Origin: Staphylococcus equorum
GTDB lineage: Bacteria > Bacillota > Bacilli > Staphylococcales > Staphylococcaceae
Assembly: GCF_001747895.1 (NCBI RefSeq)
Contig: NZ_LNNB01000008.1
Span: 62,001-126,000 of the forward strand
Length of the DNA stretch: 64,000 bases
Direction of reading: 5' to 3'
Part shown: piece after piece, positions 36,963 to 45,823 of the stretch
Numbering within the stretch: position 1 is the first letter of the stretch
Layout: the number at the start of each line of letters is the position of its first letter
Translations under genes and position numbers: made by a program
The notes under the pieces: generated by a model
The model's database searches: none
What the model saw: only the letters and a program-made list of their open reading frames with translations
Told to the model about the DNA's origin: nothing

Positions 36963-38123
36963 ATGAAATATCCAATTGCTATATGGATGCTTGCAATCGG
37001 TGCGTTTGCAATAGGTATGACAGAATTTGTAATTATGGGGTTATTACCTAATATTGCACGAGATTTTGACGTAACTGTAAGTCAGGCAGGACAACTTATA
37101 ACTGGCTATGCATTAGGTGTGGCAATCGGTGGACCTATCATAGTTATGTTAACGATTAAATGGAATAGAAAATATTTATTACTCGCATTAATGGGTATTT
37201 TTATATTAGGGAATTTTGCTGCTTCATTTAGTACGAGTTATGGCTTTATGATGACGAGTCGTATTATTACATCGTTGGCTCATGGTTCATTCTTTGGTAT
37301 AGGTTCTATTTTAGCTGCGAATATGGTGCGGCCAGAGAAACGTGCAAGCGCGATGGCACTAATGTTTATGGGATTAAGTTTAAGTAATATTTTAGGTGTA
37401 CCATTCGGGACATTAATAGGTCAAAACTTTGGCTGGCCGATGACGTTTATCATTATTTCTATTATAGGGACATTAGCACTTATAGGTATTATTATTTTTG
37501 TGCCTATGCAACGTGACACGATAAAATCATCAATGAAAAAAGAATTACAAATTTTAAAAGAAAAACGTTTATGGTTAACATTAGCAGTGACATTATTTGG
37601 TTTCAGTAGCGTGTTTGCATACTTCACTTATATTTCTACAGTATTGACTGATGTATCAAATGTACAAGAAAACTTGATCTCGTATCTGTTAATTATTTTT
37701 GGAGTAGGTGTGACATTAGGTAACGTCGTAGGTGGTAAACTTGCGGATTGGAATTTAAATAAAGCATTACAAATTATTTTTTCTATCTTTATCGTTTACT
37801 TCCTATTATTATACTTTATACAAATGAATGGTTTCTTTATGGTAGCAGGCATATTCTTCTTTGGTTTAATCGGCTTTAGTATGAGTCCATCATTACAATT
37901 TAAAAGTACGATTATTTCTAAAGATGCGCCTACGCTTGCAAGTACATTAAACCAATCTGCATTTAATTTAGGTAATGCGCTAGGTGCCTTTATTGGTGGC
38001 GTTGTCGTGACGAATTTACCGATAGCATCATTAAGTTTAATTGCACCAATCTTAACTGCAATCGGTCTGATATTCTTGTTTATTAGTATCGCTGTGGAGA
38101 GAAAAGAAGGCATGGCGCCTTAA
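36963..38123 (+). CDS. MFS transporter, AraJ/chloramphenicol-resistance type
   Basis: 386 residues from ATG 36963, with GAAGGGAG upstream; an in-frame ATG 36 bases earlier has no site. 12 helices with the DHA1-family opening AIGAFAIGMTEFVIMGLLPNIARDF, typical of AraJ/YdhP/CmlA-like exporters, and the motif-C region GLSLSNILGVPFGTLIGQNFGW. Drug, purine or sugar export are possible. Single gene with its own terminator. Confidence 0.85.
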   Translation: MKYPIAIWMLAIGAFAIGMTEFVIMGLLPNIARDFDVTVSQAGQLITGYALGVAIGGPIIVMLTIKWNRKYLLLALMGIFILGNFAASFSTSYGFMMTSRIITSLAHGSFFGIGSILAANMVRPEKRASAMALMFMGLSLSNILGVPFGTLIGQNFGWPMTFIIISIIGTLALIGIIIFVPMQRDTIKSSMKKELQILKEKRLWLTLAVTLFGFSSVFAYFTYISTVLTDVSNVQENLISYLLIIFGVGVTLGNVVGGKLADWNLNKALQIIFSIFIVYFLLLYFIQMNGFFMVAGIFFFGLIGFSMSPSLQFKSTIISKDAPTLASTLNQSAFNLGNALGAFIGGVVVTNLPIASLSLIAPILTAIGLIFLFISIAVERKEGMAP

Positions 38124-38189
38124 TAGCAATGCATATCACGTAACAATATGAATAAGAGCACTGGGACATAAATATCTCATTCTCAAATT

Positions 38190-38230
38190 AAAAGCACTAA
38201 TCTATTAGTTTATAATGGATTAGTGCTTTT
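38190..38230 (+). terminator. Terminator of the MFS gene
   Basis: 13-base perfect stem (38190-38202 with 38218-38230), preceded by TGGGACATAAAT at 38162-38173, a member of the dispersed motif. Confidence 0.85.
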
Positions 38231-38360
38231 CTATTTAAAATATGTCACTTTTGAAGGTGGATGCTTGGTGCACGTAGAAAATCAGCTGGTAGTAAGTACA
38301 ATATTTTATTAAAAGTCTAGGCGTTATAACGAAATAGCCGCTGTTATTCAAAGAACAAGA

Positions 38361-39044
38361 TTATAAAGATGTATTCGCATCTTTATTTGTATAATGATGA
38401 TCAATAAATAAAGCGATAGGTATAACGACAAATGAAATTATAATAAAGGACCAATTACTTATTAATATGTAAGGCCCAAATGCTAAAAATGATTGAGGAA
38501 TGAAAAATACATAAAATATTGCATATAATAGTAATAAAATGACAATATACGTTAATATCCATGTCCAATGAGACTTTGTAAAACATTGCATTTGCACAGT
38601 TCGGAATATCATCCATATAAATAGAAAAATGATAAAAATGCCCACTAACACGACAAGAGGAAATGAATATAAATATAATCGTTTCGCACCAATGAAAAAG
38701 CCAATAAATCCTTTAAGAAAACAAAATATCCCAAAGAACAAGAAAATATGCTGAATAATGTATTTGAAAATATTTAAAACTGTTTCGTTTGGTAATTTTT
38801 TGAGTTCCTTTTTGGCATGTGACTTAGGATCATGTTCAAAGAAATCCATGGCGAGTATGCCTTCTTTTTCAGCTTCCAATAATTGATTTAAAATACGATT
38901 TAACATTTTTTCAGAATCGTGAGGGTTAACGCTTAAATCCGCTCGGACGTATGTCATGTAATTTTCGAATGCATCTCTATCTGTATTATTTAATCGCAAA
39001 GCTTTTACATTATTTTCTCGCATTAATTTGTCAGTAGATTTCAT
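38361..39044 (-). CDS. DUF1129-type membrane protein
   Basis: 227 residues if started at ATG 39044 (MKSTDKLMRENN); a longer frame to 39119 has a hydrophobic start but no site. The soluble N-terminal part is helical (FENYMTYVRADLSVNPHDSEKMLNRILNQLLEAEKEG, the DUF1129-like leader of staphylococcal proteins), followed by four membrane helices. It is divergent from a GNAT gene by about 95 bases. Function unknown. Confidence 0.75.
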   Translation of the reverse strand: MKSTDKLMRENNVKALRLNNTDRDAFENYMTYVRADLSVNPHDSEKMLNRILNQLLEAEKEGILAMDFFEHDPKSHAKKELKKLPNETVLNIFKYIIQHIFLFFGIFCFLKGFIGFFIGAKRLYLYSFPLVVLVGIFIIFLFIWMIFRTVQMQCFTKSHWTWILTYIVILLLLYAIFYVFFIPQSFLAFGPYILISNWSFIIISFVVIPIALFIDHHYTNKDANTSL

Positions 39045-39139
39045 TTGAATTTCGCAGTCCTTTTTATAGAATGTAATGATAAGGCTTATTATGACGAATA
39101 TAACATTATAAATCAACATTACTTTTTAAAGGAGAAAAT

Positions 39140-39610
39140 ATGGAGAAACTTACGCTTAAACAAAAACAATATATTACTGAAATCGCAGACATACATGAAA
39201 GTGAGCTTGCAAAACAAAATGAAGATTATCGTAAAAGTCGTTTATCTGTTGGACTACGTGAAGAAATGATAAATCATGGATTGAAATATAATACAGATAT
39301 ATTATGGCTTGAAACACAGAAAGAACAACTTATAGGTTTTATTTGGGCGCGCTATTTAAATGATTATAATAAAGTGATCATAGAAATGCTTTATGTTAAT
39401 GAAGCTTTTCGTAAACAGGGAATTGCTACGCGTTTTAAAAATGAAGTCGAAGCATGGGCACGAGCACAAGGCGCTCAAAAAATTGAAAGCACAGTGGCCA
39501 ACCACAATATTCAGATGCAACAATTAAATCTAAATATGGATTATCATGTTAGTAAAGTCATAATGACTAAAAATTTAAGGGTAAATAATGAAGATAATAC
39601 AGAAAAATGA
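39140..39610 (+). CDS. GNAT-family N-acetyltransferase
   Basis: 156 residues with GNAT landmarks: LIGFIWARYLND (strand 4), VIIEMLYVNEAFRKQGIATRFKNEVEAWARAQG (acetyl-CoA loop RKQGIA), then VANHNIQMQQLNLNMDYHV. AAAGGAG before the ATG. The downstream lipoprotein gene is 42 bases away and may be co-transcribed. Substrate unknown. Confidence 0.82.
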   Translation: MEKLTLKQKQYITEIADIHESELAKQNEDYRKSRLSVGLREEMINHGLKYNTDILWLETQKEQLIGFIWARYLNDYNKVIIEMLYVNEAFRKQGIATRFKNEVEAWARAQGAQKIESTVANHNIQMQQLNLNMDYHVSKVIMTKNLRVNNEDNTEK

Positions 39611-39652
39611 TAAAATTAATTTATTATAATAGCATGAAAAAGGAGTATTTAT

Positions 39653-39865
39653 ATGAAAAAGTGTTTAGCACTCATATTAGCATCGACGATTGCATTAACC
39701 GCTTGTGGGAAAGATGATGAAAAAGCTTCTTTAGAAAAAGATATTGATAAATTAGAGAAGAAGAATAAAGATTTGAAAAAAGAAAAAGAAAAACTGGAAA
39801 AAGAACAAGATAAACTACAAGACCAGTCGAAAAATTTAGAGAAAGAAATCAATGCTGAAACATAA
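39653..39865 (+). CDS. Small lipoprotein with coiled coil
   Basis: 70 residues. Signal peptide with lipobox LTAC (Cys19), so the mature protein of about 52 residues is lipid-anchored on the outer face of the membrane. The rest is almost all Lys, Glu, Asp, Leu in a heptad-like order (SLEKDIDKLEKKNKDLKKEK ...), a single charged coiled coil. AAAGGAG precedes the ATG. The role is unknown; short helical lipoproteins of this kind could act as a spacer or tether. Confidence 0.82.
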   Translation: MKKCLALILASTIALTACGKDDEKASLEKDIDKLEKKNKDLKKEKEKLEKEQDKLQDQSKNLEKEINAET

Positions 39866-40245
39866 AGCATACGATGTTAAGGCGTTATTCATTACTATTC
39901 TTATGTGTAATTTATAGTAAAAATGAATGGCTTTGATACAAAATTGACGAACAAATTTCCAGAAAAATGAAATATTATTTGTATTACATATAGAAATCAC
40001 ATTTAATGCTATTTCAGATGATATTTCTTTATTTCCTAGGAAATCATTGTATTATGGTTTTAGTAATTGGTATAATGGGTATCATTAAACATAATAAAGA
40101 TTAATATAAAACATACAAAATAATTTTTTAAAATATGAATTTTGGAATATAGATCGATTATTATTTAGTAATATTCACTTCATAGGACAAATGTAAGAAT
40201 GAAGTAGATTAATAAGTCGTCTATATAGAAAGAGAGGTAAGCATT
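39866..40245. other. Intergenic gap
   Basis: 380 AT-rich bases. It contains a 28-codon frame at 40018-40104 encoding a short hydrophobic peptide without a good ribosome binding site (see findings). AGAGAGGT near 40231 serves the next gene. Confidence 0.5.
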
Positions 40246-40542
40246 ATGCATGAACAAGATTTTAATTTATTAGAAGGTCGTTCAATTACTTTACCTGAAT
40301 TAGGTAGAGAATTAGAAAGTATTACAGGTAGAGAAATAAAAGATTCAACAGGTGAAATCAAACGCGTGATTGCGCATTTACCTAACTTTGAATCTGATAC
40401 AGATACGTTTGTTGCTACTTATAAATTAAACCATAAAAATGATTTTATTGATGCAACATTTACTGCACCCAAAAGTGAACGTAATCGCTTAAAAGAAGTA
40501 GCTGTTAATCTTGAATTAATTAGCTATATTACAAGAACATAA
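40246..40542 (+). CDS. Conserved small protein of unknown function
   Basis: 98 residues, soluble, mixed alpha/beta: LLEGRSITLPELGRELESITGREI, then RVIAHLPNFESDTDTFVATYKLN. AGAGAGGT lies 6-8 bases before the ATG. No family recognised. Stands alone. Confidence 0.75.
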   Translation: MHEQDFNLLEGRSITLPELGRELESITGREIKDSTGEIKRVIAHLPNFESDTDTFVATYKLNHKNDFIDATFTAPKSERNRLKEVAVNLELISYITRT

Positions 40543-40640
40543 TCAAATTATAAATAACATTATGGTAGCGCGATATGAAAAGATTCATAACGCGTTACTT
40601 TTGTATAGAAAATTATTTTTCCAGTATAGAGGTGTAACAT

Positions 40641-41207
40641 ATGACAGTTTATATTGAAACTGAACGTTTAAGGTTACGAGACTGGCAAGAGGAAGACTTA
40701 TTATCATTCCAACAAATGAATGCGAATCAACAAGTTCGTAGATATTTCCCGAGTTTATTAAGTTATCAACGTTCAGAACACGATATGAATAAAATGAATG
40801 AAATGATATTAGATGATGGCATTGGTTTATTTGCTGTAGAACTTAAAGAAACCAATGGGTGGTTAGGTTTTATAGGTTTGAATTATGTGACAGAAGAGAG
40901 TAAATTTCCATTTGAAGAGTTACCATTTTATGAAATTGGTTGGCGACTTATTCCAGAAGTTTGGGGCAATGGCTTAGCTACTGAAGGTGCAGAAGCGGTA
41001 TTGAAGTATGCGAAGGAACAAGGTTTAAATGAGGTATATGCTTTTACTGCGGAAAGTAATGAACCTTCACTCAAAGTGATGGGAAAAATAGGGATGGAAA
41101 TTTATGATTATTTTGAACATCCAGAATTAAGTAAACATCATCCACTTCATAGACATGTAAGATATTATAAAAACTTAGCTATGTTAGGTGATGAAGGCTT
41201 AAGATAA
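40641..41207 (+). CDS. RimJ/RimL-type GNAT acetyltransferase
   Basis: 188 residues. Starts IETERLRLRDWQEEDL, the typical RimJ/RimL opening, with WLGFIGLNYV, EIGWRLIPEVWGNGLATEGAEAVLKYA (acetyl-CoA binding) and NEPSLKVMGKIGMEIYDYFEHP. Such enzymes modify protein N-termini or small amines; the target here is unknown. TAGAGGTG upstream. Confidence 0.88.
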   Translation: MTVYIETERLRLRDWQEEDLLSFQQMNANQQVRRYFPSLLSYQRSEHDMNKMNEMILDDGIGLFAVELKETNGWLGFIGLNYVTEESKFPFEELPFYEIGWRLIPEVWGNGLATEGAEAVLKYAKEQGLNEVYAFTAESNEPSLKVMGKIGMEIYDYFEHPELSKHHPLHRHVRYYKNLAMLGDEGLR

Positions 41208-41322
41208 AGTGTTTAATACGATGTGAAGTAAGCAGTTTATCTGAATATGTTAGTGGATTCAATGAGAAAAATTGTGAATACACATGAATTCAGGGTATAA
41301 ATCATCTTCTTTAAAATAATAG

Positions 41323-41356
41323 ATCTCATCATTAGTATTGAACCTAGTGATGAGAT
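41323..41356. terminator. Terminator between convergent genes
   Basis: 13-base stem (41323-41335 with 41344-41356, one G-U pair) followed by T-rich sequence. Confidence 0.75.
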
Positions 41357-41375
41357 TTTCTTTTTTTAATATTAC

Positions 41376-42806
41376 TTAATTTAAAGCAGTGGGTGTTTGA
41401 AATTGAATCAATTCACTTAATGATTTTAATGCTTTGTCTATATCATTAACATCTATACATGAATAAGAAAAGCGTATATAATCTTTGGATTTTGTATCAT
41501 ATATTTCTCCGGGATTGATTAAAATTTTGTGTTTTATAGCTTCGTCAAACAATATTTTCATATCAATAGGTACATTTAATTTAAACCATATATAAAAGGA
41601 ACCTTTTGGTGTTTTCCAAGTGCCTAAAGCACTTAAGTGCGTGTTCAATGAATGTAAAAACACATCTCTTTTCTTTAAAAGTGCGTGCTTCAATTTGATT
41701 AAATGTCCTTCATGATAAGAAGGTGTATTGAGCCATTCAGTAGCAACGAATTGTGAAAGTGAACTTGCTCCATAATCATTTTGCATTTTTAAGTAGGCTA
41801 AATGTTGTACTACTGAAGGTTTTCCTATAATCCAACCAATTCTCAGGCCAGGACTCACAGTTTTCGACAAACTATTGAGATATAATATATTATCATTATC
41901 CTCAAAAGACTTTAATGGAAGTGGACGTTCATCACCAAAATATAAATCGCCATATACATCATCTTCTACAATTGGTATTCCAGCTTTTTTACATTGAATG
42001 ATTAATTTTTGTTTTTCGTCTATTGTATATGAATGCGTGGTTGGATTATGTAATGTAGGAATACAATAAAAAATACTATTATTGTATGCTGATGTTGCAT
42101 TAAAAATATTATTAATATTTCTTTTTATTTCAAAAATAGGTATATGTTTAATATCAGCTCTAATATTATGCCAAGTACGTATAGAATTAATGTATGATGG
42201 CGTTTCTATAATGATTTTCGATTGTGGGACGAGTAAGCCATCAGCAATTAACTTCAGGCCTTGCAAAGCACCGGAAGTGATACAAATATTCTCCTCATTA
42301 CATATTATGCCTAATTTTTTTACATGGTTTGATATCGCTTGTCTTAATTTTAAACTACCTTGTGGGTGCTCATAGTTTGTATTAAGTAAGTCTTTTTCGC
42401 TTGTAGAAAGAATTTCTTTGAATTTTTCATTTGGAATTAAATCTGGACTAAGTTCTCCAGTGCTTAAGCGAGTTAAATTAGATTCAAACTCTAATTTGTT
42501 AATCATTTGGATAAAGTATTGGTTGTTTTTTGAACTACTATTACTAATATATTTTTGCCAATTTGTATTGTTATTGATGTAAGTGTTCCACTTGTTGTCT
42601 GAAAGATAAAGTCCACTTCTTTCTTTTCCTTCTATAACACCATAACTTTGAAGAATTTCTAAAGCTTGTATAATAGTTGAACGGTTTACATCGTAGTAGT
42701 TTGCCATTTCTCGTTGCGATGGCAATTTCATACCACGTTTAAATGTCTCGTTATTTATTTTTGAAATGATATCATCGACGATTTTTTTGTATTTGGGTTT
42801 GAACAT
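41376..42806 (-). CDS. MocR/PdxR-type regulator (GntR DNA-binding + aminotransferase fold)
   Basis: 476 residues. GntR winged helix at 1-75 (GMKLPSQREMANYYDVNRSTIIQALEIL), linker, then a class I aminotransferase-like domain with the PLP Lys in LNSLSKTVSPGLRIGW, NPTTHS (Asn for PLP) and VEDDVYGDLYF (Asp). These regulators bind PLP or an amino compound and usually control a divergent gene; here that is a LysE-type exporter. The gap between holds a direct repeat suited to MocR binding. Ligand unknown. Confidence 0.92.
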   Translation of the reverse strand: MFKPKYKKIVDDIISKINNETFKRGMKLPSQREMANYYDVNRSTIIQALEILQSYGVIEGKERSGLYLSDNKWNTYINNNTNWQKYISNSSSKNNQYFIQMINKLEFESNLTRLSTGELSPDLIPNEKFKEILSTSEKDLLNTNYEHPQGSLKLRQAISNHVKKLGIICNEENICITSGALQGLKLIADGLLVPQSKIIIETPSYINSIRTWHNIRADIKHIPIFEIKRNINNIFNATSAYNNSIFYCIPTLHNPTTHSYTIDEKQKLIIQCKKAGIPIVEDDVYGDLYFGDERPLPLKSFEDNDNILYLNSLSKTVSPGLRIGWIIGKPSVVQHLAYLKMQNDYGASSLSQFVATEWLNTPSYHEGHLIKLKHALLKKRDVFLHSLNTHLSALGTWKTPKGSFYIWFKLNVPIDMKILFDEAIKHKILINPGEIYDTKSKDYIRFSYSCIDVNDIDKALKSLSELIQFQTPTALN

Positions 42807-42826
42807 ATATACGCTCCTATATAAAA

Positions 42827-42859
42827 TCTGGTTGGTATTTTAATTAGCTTCTGGTTGGT
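42827..42859. promoter_or_regulatory. Direct-repeat operator in the MocR-LysE gap
   Basis: TCTGGTTGGT occurs at 42827-42836 and again at 42850-42859, 23 bases start to start, about two helix turns. A related TCTGGTTT lies at 42943-42950. Direct repeats on one helix face are typical for MocR regulators. Confidence 0.65.
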
Positions 42860-42988
42860 CCGATTTTCTTGGATTTATTATAGTATAGTACTTGTAGACC
42901 TTATATTCATATATTTTTAATGGAAAAAGATTTTGAAACTGGTCTGGTTTAATTTTGTAAATTTAAAATTGAGAAATGAGGAATAAAC

Positions 42989-43606
42989 ATGTTTCAACCA
43001 TTAGCTCACGGCTTTTTACTAGCATTGGGGTTGATTTTACCATTGGGTGCGCAAAATGTATTTGTATTTAATCAAGGTGCCAATCATAAGCGTATATATA
43101 AGTCGTTACCCGTAATTATTACAGCAGGTCTGTGTGATACATTCCTTATTGTGTTAGCAGTGTTGGGTGTGTCGGTTATTTTACTCTCATTTCCCATGCT
43201 GCAAGTTACTATTTATTGTATAGGTTTCGTTTTTTTATTATATATGGCTTGGTCGTTATGGAAAGTAAGGCCAGATGAAGTGAAGCGCTATCGACCAATG
43301 ACAACGAAGCAGCAAGTTGGTTTTGCGATTTCTGTATCGTTACTGAACCCACATGCAATTATGGACACGATTGGGGTCATTGGAACGAATGGGGCTATTT
43401 ATGATGGCTTGGATAAAGTCGTGTTTACTATTTCAACTATAGTTATATCATGGGTTTGGTTTTTCTTTTTAGCAATTTCTGGAAAAATGATAGGTAACAT
43501 TGATAAAACAGGTAAATACATTCTGATATTAAATAAAGCGTCTGCTATTATCATTTTAATTGTTGCGGCTATGATTCTAAAACAATTAATAACGCTTTTA
43601 CTATAG
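42989..43606 (+). CDS. LysE/ArgO-family amino acid exporter
   Basis: 205 residues, six membrane helices. Starts LAHGFLLALGLILPLGAQNVFVFNQG, the LysE signature (GAQN), with LLNPHAIMDTIGVIG in the second half. The family exports basic amino acids (Lys, Arg). It is divergent from the MocR regulator, which may sense its substrate or PLP. GAAATGAGGA precedes the ATG. Confidence 0.92.
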   Translation: MFQPLAHGFLLALGLILPLGAQNVFVFNQGANHKRIYKSLPVIITAGLCDTFLIVLAVLGVSVILLSFPMLQVTIYCIGFVFLLYMAWSLWKVRPDEVKRYRPMTTKQQVGFAISVSLLNPHAIMDTIGVIGTNGAIYDGLDKVVFTISTIVISWVWFFFLAISGKMIGNIDKTGKYILILNKASAIIILIVAAMILKQLITLLL

Positions 43607-43663
43607 GGAGATGTAGTGAAATGAATGTGCGAACTTTTTTTGTTAGAAAGTGCATAATAACAT

Positions 43664-43703
43664 AAAAGAGAGATAAGATTTTTCGAAATCTTATCTCCCT
43701 TTT
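43664..43703. terminator. Terminator between lysE-like and LOG genes
   Basis: 18-base stem (43664-43681 with 43686-43703, one mismatch), A-rich left and T-rich right, usable in both directions. Confidence 0.8.
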
Positions 43704-43753
43704 ATTGAAGTTTAGGATTTATATCCCAACGTTATGTTTTTTATACGATATAT

Positions 43754-44320
43754 TTAATCATAAGTTCTAATGCCAAGTGGTTTATAATTGTTTATCGCTT
43801 CGAATAGTGATTCTTTCGTATTGCACAAAGGAGCAAGGTTTTTGTATTTAGAATCTATGAAACCTTCTTGAATCATGTGATCTAAAAGTGCTTGTAAGGG
43901 CTCGAAAAAACCATTGATATTGAACACGGCAATAGGTTTCTCGTGAATACCGATTTGAGACCAACTATACATTTCAAAAAATTCTTCTAATGAACCTGCG
44001 CCACCTGGAGCCATTACAAAAGCATCAGCTAATTCAGCCATTTTATTTTTTCTTTCATGCATAGAATCTACTAGTATCAACTCGCTTAATTTTCCACTTG
44101 TGATTTCTTTTTCATTTAACATATTTGGCATGATGCCTACAGCACGACCGCCATGATCTAATACGCCGTCTTGAATAGCGCCCATGATACCTACAGAACC
44201 AGCGCCGAATATTAATTCATAACCTTGTTCAGCCATATACTTACCTAACTGATAAGCTTCAGTAATATAGGTTTCATCATTTCCTTTACTGGCACCACAA
44301 TACACCGCAATACTTTTCAT
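43754..44320 (-). CDS. LOG-family protein (nucleotide 5'-monophosphate phosphoribohydrolase)
   Basis: 188 residues of the LOG (lonely guy) family: YCGASKG at the start, YELIFGAGSVGIMGAIQDGVLDHGG, MHERKNKM and the catalytic PGGAGSLEEFFE. Family members release a base from nucleoside monophosphates, making cytokinins in plants; in bacteria the natural substrate is unclear. Third gene of a minus-strand run with the DUF188 gene 2 bases upstream. GGAGG precedes ATG. Confidence 0.9.
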   Translation of the reverse strand: MKSIAVYCGASKGNDETYITEAYQLGKYMAEQGYELIFGAGSVGIMGAIQDGVLDHGGRAVGIMPNMLNEKEITSGKLSELILVDSMHERKNKMAELADAFVMAPGGAGSLEEFFEMYSWSQIGIHEKPIAVFNINGFFEPLQALLDHMIQEGFIDSKYKNLAPLCNTKESLFEAINNYKPLGIRTYD

Positions 44321-44322
44321 AT

Positions 44323-44787
44323 TTATTCCTCCTTGTTCGACATCTGATTTGCTATGATAGACGAAAAGATAGCTTCAAATTCAGCTACATCTTGATCAGT
44401 AAAAGCTGAGGGTCCTTTTGTACGTCCACCACTTCGTCTAAATTGAGCACTCGCATGACGTTGCTCTAATAATGTATCAATATTTTGTTGAGTATAGATA
44501 TAACCTTTATGATGCATAACTATTTTCGTCTTGTTTAAAAGTAAACTAGCTAAGCCATAGTCTTGTGTAATCACAATGTCACTAGGGCGTACCAGTTTTA
44601 CAATTCTAAAATCAACAGCGTCTGGTCCATCGTCTACATAGATTATATTCACGTGGTCTGGTTGTACTACTGTAGAAAAGTGACTGAAGCTGCGAACAAC
44701 GGTAACAAAAATGCCTGTCCCTTCAGTCAATTCAATTACTGAATTGGTTACAGGACAAGCATCTCCATCAATAATGACTTGTGTCAT
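44323..44787 (-). CDS. YaiI/YqxD-family protein (DUF188)
   Basis: 154 residues. Begins VIIDGDACPVTNSVIE, the DUF188 signature with acidic residues of a PIN-like nuclease fold, with VDDGPDAVDFRIV, DIVITQDYGLASLLL and FRRSGGRTKGPSAFT. The activity is not established. It starts 5 bases after the coiled-coil gene and ends 2 bases before the LOG gene: one transcription unit. Confidence 0.88.
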   Translation of the reverse strand: MTQVIIDGDACPVTNSVIELTEGTGIFVTVVRSFSHFSTVVQPDHVNIIYVDDGPDAVDFRIVKLVRPSDIVITQDYGLASLLLNKTKIVMHHKGYIYTQQNIDTLLEQRHASAQFRRSGGRTKGPSAFTDQDVAEFEAIFSSIIANQMSNKEE

Positions 44788-44792
44788 TAGGG

Positions 44793-45494
44793 TTATTTAC
44801 CATTTTCTTCTTTGTTTTGTTTAACAACACTTTTGGCCACGTAGTCTTTATATTTTTTGAATTCAGATAAGCGTGCTTTTTTGTTTTTCTCTTGCACTTT
44901 TTCTTCTTCTTTATGACGTTTGTCTATATTCTTTTGCAGTAATTTATCAAGCTTGCTTACTTCTTTGCGATTTTCTTTTTCTAGTTTTTCGCCTTTTTTC
45001 TCTGTTTCATCATCAAGTTTACCTGGAGTTAATCCAACTTTTTCCATGTGTTTATTTGATTTTTTCATGTCTTTGATACGTTGTTTCTTATTATCTTGAC
45101 GTGCTTTATCTTCTTCTTTATGACGATTGTCTATATTTTTTTGCAGAAGTTTGTTCATTTTATCTGCTTCTTTGCGATTTTCTTTTTCTAATTTTTCGCC
45201 TTTTTTCTCAATATAGGCTGGATCATGTTCTTTCGCGATACGTTTAAGTTCACGCTTTTGATCCATATCATGTTTTTTATCTGCAACGTAGTCTTTTGCG
45301 TGAGAAGATTTTTCTACAACGTTATCTTTAACGCGTACAGATTTATCTGCAACTGTTTTAGAAGCACTAACTGTTGCGTCACTTGCTTTTTTTACATCAG
45401 GATGATCCTTAATACGTTTGCGTTCAACGATTAGCGGTACTAAAAACACAGGTGCTACTGTGATGATTGTTTTAATTAATTGCTTTTTGTCCAT
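44793..45494 (-). CDS. Membrane-anchored coiled-coil protein with internal duplication
   Basis: 233 residues from ATG 45494; the longer frame to 45509 would start inside the ribosome binding site (TGGAGG). One N-terminal hydrophobic segment (residues 5-22) is followed only by charged, helical sequence. Two stretches of about 41 residues, each beginning KKGEKLEKENRKE and passing through LLQKNID-RHKEE, are near copies of each other separated by about 40 residues. First gene of the coiled-coil, DUF188, LOG operon. Function unknown; topology suggests a cytoplasmic or cell-wall rod. Confidence 0.8.
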   Translation of the reverse strand: MDKKQLIKTIITVAPVFLVPLIVERKRIKDHPDVKKASDATVSASKTVADKSVRVKDNVVEKSSHAKDYVADKKHDMDQKRELKRIAKEHDPAYIEKKGEKLEKENRKEADKMNKLLQKNIDNRHKEEDKARQDNKKQRIKDMKKSNKHMEKVGLTPGKLDDETEKKGEKLEKENRKEVSKLDKLLQKNIDKRHKEEEKVQEKNKKARLSEFKKYKDYVAKSVVKQNKEENGK

Positions 45495-45616
45495 ACTCGT
45501 TGCCTCCATTTACTTTTATACTATCTACACATTACCCTATAATACACGAAAATAAACGCTAAATACAGTCTGTACAGAAAGATATACGTCATTTATGATA
45601 GCGATAATAAACAGAA

Positions 45617-45690
45617 GAGGCTAAGACAAATATGTGCCTTAGCCTCGATTATTATTTTGGTAGTAGCTGACTGAATTAAAAATGTACTTG
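45617..45690 (-). repeat. Dispersed repeat B, copy 1
   Basis: GAGGCTAAG/CTTAGCCTC hairpin (45617-45625 with 45638-45646) around AGACAAATATGTG, then TTGGTAGTAGCTGACTGAATT. It aligns almost base for base with 55037-55115. It lies between the coiled-coil operon promoter and the uppP stop. Confidence 0.75.
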
Positions 45691-45823
45691 CATTCTTTTG
45701 CTAGTCAGCGTTATTAATCTGAGTTTATACAACGAAACTTTATTAGAAAAATTAGATTTCTGTTTCACTGTTTCAAAACATTGAGTTATATTGATGCATA
45801 AGCACATAGAGTCCATTGAAATA

